The position numbers were made by a program, and so were the translations under genes. A stretch of DNA of 13,885 nucleotides, taken from positions 1 through 13,885 of the forward strand of contig JAFLJV010000203.1 in assembly GCA_022712845.1 (NCBI GenBank), read 5' to 3'. Below, piece by piece: positions 12,959 to 13,885 of this stretch (position 1 is the first letter of the stretch; each line of letters starts with the position of its first letter). Under the pieces are notes generated by a model. That model saw nothing but the letters and a program-made list of their open reading frames with translations. It did not search any database and had not been told where the DNA came from. This DNA is from Sulfurimonas sp. Lineage in GTDB: Bacteria; Campylobacterota; Campylobacteria; Campylobacterales; Sulfurimonadaceae.

Positions 12959-13885
12959 TTAAGTAGAACAAGCACTTACACCTGGAGGTGTCGTTGGCTG
13001 AACTGACTCATTGCTAGCTCCACCTTTTGCATTTACTTCTACGATTGTAGCCCAAACAGACTCAGCAGCAGCCATATATCTTTTTGCACTCTCAGAAGTT
13101 GGATCTACAAATGTGATAGGTTTACCCTCATCTCCACCTGTTCTAATACTCATCTCAATTGGAATCTCAGCAATAATTTTAGTATCGAACTCTTTAGCCA
13201 TAGGTCCAGATGTTCCTTTACCAAAAATATCATACTCAACACCAGTATCTGGAGCGATAAATCCACTCATATTTTCAACTATTCCAGCGATAGGAATATC
13301 TAATTTTTTGAACATATCTAATGAACGACGAGAATCATCAAGAGATACACTTTGAGGAGTTGTAACAGTTAAACCAGCAGTTACTGGTACACTTTGAGCA
13401 AGAGTTAATTGTGCATCACCAGTTCCTGGAGGCATATCTATAACTAATACATCAAGTTCTGACCATAAAATATCGCGTAAAAACTGCTCAATAGCTTTCA
13501 TAATCATAGCACCACGCCACATAAGTGACTGACCCTCTTCCATTAATGAACCCATAGACATCATCTCAATACCATAAGCCTTAATAGGAAGAACTTTATT
13601 TCCAGTAACTTCTGGTTTAATATCTGAAACACCCATCATACGAGGTATATTTGGACCATAAATATCAGCATCTAAAAGACCAACTTTTTTACCTTGAGCA
13701 GCAAGAGCGATAGCGATATTTACAGATGTAGTTGATTTTCCAACTCCACCTTTTCCAGAGCTTACCATTAAAAAGTTTTTCACATGAGGAGCAATATTTT
13801 TACTTTTAGGCTTTGCTTGTGCTTCTGGCATTTTTGGAGATTTAATATTACAATTAATAACGCTTGCACCAACTGCTTTAAGCTC
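12959..13885 (-). CDS. mrp: Mrp/ApbC/NBP35-type P-loop ATPase (5' end outside window)
   Basis: The protein is a MinD-like ATPase of the Mrp family, an iron-sulfur cluster carrier or assembly factor. It shows the deviant Walker A KGGVGKST, DADIYGPNIPRMMG, the switch region DMPPGTGDAQL and the VENMSGF motif, and it ends in SACST like Helicobacter Mrp. An ATG at 13831 is probably internal, because the frame stays open through 18 more codons to the window edge (ending ...NCNIKSPK before that Met). This part matches the end of the N-terminal MIP18-like domain seen in family members, so roughly 80 further residues should lie beyond. The CxxC that other Mrp proteins carry just after VENM is absent here (FIAPDTGVEYDIFG instead). 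It converges on glmS across the inverted repeat. Confidence 0.93.
   Translation of the reverse strand, partial: ELKAVGASVINCNIKSPKMPEAQAKPKSKNIAPHVKNFLMVSSGKGGVGKSTTSVNIAIALAAQGKKVGLLDADIYGPNIPRMMGVSDIKPEVTGNKVLPIKAYGIEMMSMGSLMEEGQSLMWRGAMIMKAIEQFLRDILWSELDVLVIDMPPGTGDAQLTLAQSVPVTAGLTVTTPQSVSLDDSRRSLDMFKKLDIPIAGIVENMSGFIAPDTGVEYDIFGKGTSGPMAKEFDTKIIAEIPIEMSIRTGGDEGKPITFVDPTSESAKRYMAAAESVWATIVEVNAKGGASNESVQPTTPPGVSACST

Noticed and set aside
13011..13355. 114-codon frame on the plus strand inside mrp
   Set aside because: It is a shadow of the conserved mrp coding sequence.
13829..13831. ATG at 13831 as the start of mrp
   Set aside because: The frame continues open to the window edge and the upstream residues fit the end of the usual N-terminal domain, so this Met is most likely internal.
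1..13885. CRISPR arrays, tRNA or rRNA genes, transposase genes
   Set aside because: No regularly spaced direct repeats, no cloverleaf or rRNA-like sequence and no transposase motifs were seen on reading both strands.

Overview
The window is low-GC bacterial DNA that most likely comes from a free-living Campylobacterota (Epsilonproteobacteria; a Sulfurimonas-, Sulfurovum- or Arcobacter-like organism). Several proteins point this way: a futalosine-pathway MqnE, a MetK with the GGGAQSSKD variant of the second signature loop that I recall from Campylobacter, a GlnD with a TTG start, and an Mrp ending in a cysteine-containing tail like Helicobacter Mrp. The species cannot be fixed from the sequence alone.

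Layout, left to right. (1) Positions 1-4037, all on the minus strand and read from right to left: lsrK (autoinducer-2 kinase), metK (SAM synthetase), mqnE (aminofutalosine synthase, a radical-SAM enzyme) and the first codons of a family-2 glycosyltransferase. A compact element of three hairpins, bounded by 20-base inverted repeats, sits in the metK leader. (2) Positions 4053-7906, minus strand: an accessory cassette of a restriction-endonuclease-like protein, a DUF1016/YhcG-type PDDEXK nuclease, a Bro-N/DinD-like protein and a RhuM-like protein. The last three genes overlap end to end. Such genes are usually passengers of type I restriction-modification or prophage loci, but no hsd genes are visible here. 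(3) Positions 7959-8246, minus strand: a small ABM-fold monooxygenase, a fold shared with LsrG. (4) Positions 8342-12680, plus strand: glnD (PII uridylyltransferase) followed closely by glmS. (5) Positions 12681-12958: a long imperfect inverted repeat between the convergent glmS and mrp. (6) Positions 12959-13885, minus strand: mrp, whose 5' end lies outside the window.

How the genes fit together. metK makes SAM and mqnE uses it for menaquinone synthesis. lsrK handles AI-2, a by-product of SAM recycling through LuxS. This gives the left block a loose SAM theme. glnD and glmS are both tied to glutamine and nitrogen status. The cassette separates lsrK from the ABM gene, so the two may once have been closer neighbours.

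The most unusual signal is in the cassette. Three consecutive genes each carry a palindrome inside their coding sequence (12-base arms in rhuM, 8-base arms in the Bro-N gene, 13-base arms in the DUF1016 gene). A second, stop-containing copy of the Bro-N palindrome with its flanks lies exactly at the rhuM-lsrK junction. This looks like an in-frame palindromic element or a gene-remnant footprint, and it is the best candidate for something not previously described. No tRNA, rRNA, CRISPR array or insertion sequence with a transposase was seen.
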